Of a stretch of DNA of 64,000 nt, positions 61,714 to 64,000 are shown one piece after another (position 1 is the first letter of the stretch; each line of letters starts with the position of its first letter). Below the pieces are notes generated by a model that had not been told where the DNA came from, searched no databases, and worked only from the letters and a program-made list of their open reading frames with translations. Where the stretch lies: the NCBI GenBank assembly GCA_017534835.1, contig JAFXVT010000063.1, positions 1 to 64,000 on the forward strand, written 5' to 3'. The position numbers and the translations under genes were made by a program. Source of the DNA: Ruminococcus sp. (lineage in GTDB: Bacteria; Bacillota; Clostridia; Oscillospirales; Ruminococcaceae).

Positions 61714-62856
61714 ATGGGCATGTTAGACTTCTTAAAAATAAGTCACGGTATCGCAAACGGTATCAGCTACACCAGCAAAGCTCTCGGTACAGGCACATAT
61801 TCGGGACACGTGGGACCGTCGAGGCTTCCTGAGGGCCACGGGGTATTTATCAATGACCTTGAGATAGAATTCAACGGCGAATGGAAGGACGGAAAGCTCT
61901 GCGGCTTCGGAAGAAAATACGCAAAAGGTTACTATGATATTATACGCGGGAACGACGAAGAGACAAGCAAATCCCTCGTGTATGCCGGCGACTTCAAGGA
62001 CGACAAGTTTGACGGAAAGGGCAAGCTGTTCAATCAGAACGGCGACCTTGAATATGACGGCGAATGGGAGAAAGGCTGGAAATCAGGCGAAGGAACTGAA
62101 TACCACCCCAACGGCTCGGTAAAATTCGTCGGAACATGGAAACGAGGAAAATACAACAGCAAGGGCGTTTACACCTATGAGAACGGCGATGTCCTCAAAG
62201 GCGAATGGCGCGACGGGCTGCTTGAAGGCTATGCCGAGCTCACAAAGCGTGACGGCTGTGTCTACACGCGGTTCTATAAGCACGATGAGATGCTTATGGA
62301 GAAGCTTATAAGCGGTACTCCGCCTCCCGACCCCGGCGCTTCGAGAACGCTCAGATTTGAAAACGGCGTTTACGAGGGCGAGCTCGACTTCTCGGGCAGG
62401 ATGCACGGCAAGGGCGTTTTCACTTACTCAAACGGCGACCGCTATGAAGGCGGATACAAGGAAGGCGCAAAGCACGGCAGAGGCGTTTTCACATGGGCAG
62501 ACGGCAGGTCTTATGAAGGCGAATACGAAGACGATATGAGAAGCGGCAGCGGCATCTTCCGCTATACGAACGGTGATGTCTATGACGGCGAATGGCAGGG
62601 CAACATCAAAAACGGCAAGGGCATATTCTACTATAATAATGGCGACCGCTATGAGGGAAGCTTTGCAAACAGCCTCAAGGAAGGACACGGCATCTATTAC
62701 TACCAGAACGGCGATGTTTACGAAGGCGAATGGCAGGGCGATAAGCGCCACGGCGACGGCATACACACTCTGGCTGACGGCAAGAAAAAGCGCCAGAAAT
62801 GGGACAATGACATTCTTGTGCGTGATTCGTTCATCGTAAAGATCAGCAGATCATAA
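61714..62856 (+). CDS. MORN-repeat protein
   Basis: The 380-residue protein lacks a signal peptide and consists of about eleven 23-residue MORN repeats in two blocks (five then six), of the form YEGEWQGDKRHGDGIHTLADG, with a 35-residue spacer (about residues 180-212). MORN repeats form an elongated beta sheet and often contact lipids or proteins; in bacteria their role is mostly unknown. The N-terminus (MGMLDFLKISHGIANGISYT) is mildly amphipathic. AAGGAG precedes the ATG. The gene has its own promoter and terminator. Confidence 0.9.
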   Translation: MGMLDFLKISHGIANGISYTSKALGTGTYSGHVGPSRLPEGHGVFINDLEIEFNGEWKDGKLCGFGRKYAKGYYDIIRGNDEETSKSLVYAGDFKDDKFDGKGKLFNQNGDLEYDGEWEKGWKSGEGTEYHPNGSVKFVGTWKRGKYNSKGVYTYENGDVLKGEWRDGLLEGYAELTKRDGCVYTRFYKHDEMLMEKLISGTPPPDPGASRTLRFENGVYEGELDFSGRMHGKGVFTYSNGDRYEGGYKEGAKHGRGVFTWADGRSYEGEYEDDMRSGSGIFRYTNGDVYDGEWQGNIKNGKGIFYYNNGDRYEGSFANSLKEGHGIYYYQNGDVYEGEWQGDKRHGDGIHTLADGKKKRQKWDNDILVRDSFIVKISRS

Positions 62857-62861
62857 AAATA

Positions 62862-62899
62862 AGGGAAGCTCATCTACAGAAGAGCTTCCCTCTTTTTTT
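62862..62899. terminator. Rho-independent terminator after the MORN gene
   Basis: AGGGAAGCTC pairs with GAGCTTCCCT and is followed by CTTTTTTT. It separates the MORN gene from the convergent lipoprotein. Confidence 0.88.
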
Positions 62900-62924
62900 G
62901 CGTTATATTGAAGTGTGGTGCTGC

Positions 62925-63857
62925 TTATTCGTTGTAGAACCAGAATGAGCTGCCTGCACCTGCGCCCTCTGCGGCGTCGTTCCAGTAAGCATTATAGTCG
63001 GAAGCCGAGAAGAAAACAGAACCGTTTCCGTTATCGTATTCGGTCGTATTGCTGAGGAGCACACCGTCCTCAGAGTAGCTGTAGGACTGCTTTGTACAAT
63101 TGTTATACGTTACTGTAACACCTTCATCGGAAGCGGAAACAGCTCCGCTCATTGTCCATACACTGCCCTCAAAAGCGCTGCCGCTCCACTTGATCTGTAT
63201 TGATGCCTCGTTCTTACCGCTGCACGAAACTGTCATCATTGCACGGCCGTTAGTGTATGTGCCGATAAAGTTCATCATCGGGTTCTGACCGCCGTTTGTG
63301 CTTGCAGTGCTCGCAGCATTGCTTTCAAGGGGGTAGCAGAACTGATAGCCTGAGTAATATGTTACCTGCTCAGGACCATTTCCGTTCGTTACAGGCTTGA
63401 CAACGACTACCCAGCAATTGATGTCAGTGTCGGGAGCCTTGCCCTTTTCGCAGCTGACTATCTCAGCGCCGGAGCCAACTCGTGCTCTGACGTTGCTTAT
63501 AGCTGTTTCACGGTCAACACCGATGCCATCGTTGTTGGTATTGCTTGTGACTGTTGTTGTGTTTGTGTCAGCGGCGGGAGCCGAGACAGGCGAAGCAGCT
63601 TCAGCAGCCTGAGTATGCTCTGCCTTCTTTGCAGCAGTCGTATTTGCAGACTTGCTGTCTGTATTTGCAGTAGTTGCTGCTGTTGTTGTTCCCTCAACAG
63701 CGGCAGATGTTCCCGGGACGGGTGAGGATATGCTCGATCCGACGTCAGTTCCGCAGCCTGTCAGCATTGCAGCTGCGCCGGAAAGTGTAATAACTGCGGC
63801 AGCCATCATTGCTGCAAATCTCTTGTTCTTCTTTACGTTGTTCTGTGTGTTTTTCAT
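62925..63857 (-). CDS. Hypothetical lipoprotein
   Basis: The 310-residue protein has a lipoprotein signal (AAVITLSGAAAMLTGC) and a Thr/Ser/Ala-rich linker (to about residue 105). A small domain with DRETAISNVRARVGSGAEIVSCEKGKAP then WVVVVKPV resembles PepSY-like folds only loosely. A C-terminal beta domain (SIQIKWSGSAFEGSVWTMSGA, VTYNNCTKQSYSYSEDG) follows. No family was recognised. The ATG at 63857 has GGAGG 8 nt upstream; a start at 63884 would precede the SD. Confidence 0.75.
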   Translation of the reverse strand: MKNTQNNVKKNKRFAAMMAAAVITLSGAAAMLTGCGTDVGSSISSPVPGTSAAVEGTTTAATTANTDSKSANTTAAKKAEHTQAAEAASPVSAPAADTNTTTVTSNTNNDGIGVDRETAISNVRARVGSGAEIVSCEKGKAPDTDINCWVVVVKPVTNGNGPEQVTYYSGYQFCYPLESNAASTASTNGGQNPMMNFIGTYTNGRAMMTVSCSGKNEASIQIKWSGSAFEGSVWTMSGAVSASDEGVTVTYNNCTKQSYSYSEDGVLLSNTTEYDNGNGSVFFSASDYNAYWNDAAEGAGAGSSFWFYNE

Positions 63858-63910
63858 TTTTGATTCCTCCTGAGAATTTCGCATTCAGCGTTTTTGTTTT
63901 CCATGACTAT

Positions 63911-63939
63911 ATCATATCACAGTTCTCCCGGGAGCACAA
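63911..63939 (-). promoter_or_regulatory. Probable promoter of the terminal lipoprotein gene
   Basis: On the minus strand TTGTGC (63934-63939) and TATGAT (63911-63916) are 17 bp apart, about 55 bp before the start. Confidence 0.5.
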
Positions 63940-64000
63940 TAGATAATACATTAACGATCTGTAGCAAAAGCTACACTCCCACACGAAAATGTAAATTAAG

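Noticed and set aside
1-64000. tRNA, rRNA, 6S, SRP or tmRNA genes
   Set aside because: None was recognised on reading both strands; an Infernal/tRNAscan run would settle it.

Overview
The window looks like the chromosomal replication-origin region of a Gram-positive, anaerobic, fibre-degrading Ruminococcus-type bacterium (Oscillospiraceae). The reasons are the classic Firmicutes order dnaA-dnaN-yaaA-recF-remB-gyrB-gyrA on one side and rpmH-rnpA-yidD-yidC-jag-mnmE-mnmG-rsmG-noc-parA-parB on the other, strong SD sites and sigma-A promoters with 17-bp spacers, a flavodiiron protein, a YtaF-type sporulation gene, and secreted proteins ending in dockerin-like sequences. The species cannot be named from this alone. 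I saw no tRNA, rRNA, CRISPR array, insertion sequence or prophage.

Layout. 1-10.5 kb: 3' part of carB, DUF2461, a small repeat lipoprotein, a PepV-like peptidase, the shared sugar-ABC ATPase UgpC/MsmX, a pseudouridine synthase, nrdR and a YtaF-like gene. 10.5-20.4 kb: the leftward replication block. 20.4-22.8 kb: a bipartite oriC flanking dnaA. 22.8-34.2 kb: the rightward block, with parS sites at 27.46, 31.02-31.08 and 36.59 kb, ending in serS. 34.6-39.3 kb: flavodiiron protein, SH3 lipoprotein, DEDDh exonuclease, YjbR-type protein and a cation/proton antiporter. 39.6-45.8 kb: a leftward operon under a cobalamin riboswitch that encodes a complete ECF importer (S, fused A-A', T) and two surface proteins, one built like animal intrinsic factor/transcobalamin. 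46-53.3 kb: peptidase E-like protein, acetyltransferase, XRE regulator, a sigma/anti-sigma pair, a TipA-like MerR regulator, a hydrolase and two flavodoxin-type proteins. 53.3-64 kb: a C-type lectin lipoprotein, PutP, a very large LRR protein with dockerin, CorA, a MORN-repeat protein and a lipoprotein.

Most notable. (1) A 224-bp nested palindromic repeat occurs twice (3.9 and 34.3 kb) between convergent genes. The cores look the same, but the outer arms are specific to each locus and self-complementary, and the 34-nt apical loop appears inverted between the copies. (2) The cobalamin operon carries an alpha/alpha-barrel plus DUF4430 protein split by a predicted membrane hairpin. (3) TTTTCAACA, a variant DnaA-box-like 9-mer, recurs on both sides of dnaA and in a separate cluster at 3.3 kb that also has a perfect DnaA box. 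(4) A 174-bp palindrome lies at 39.3 kb, and a second hairpin repeat family lies at 45.8 and 61.4 kb. All calls come from reading the sequence; no database search was run.
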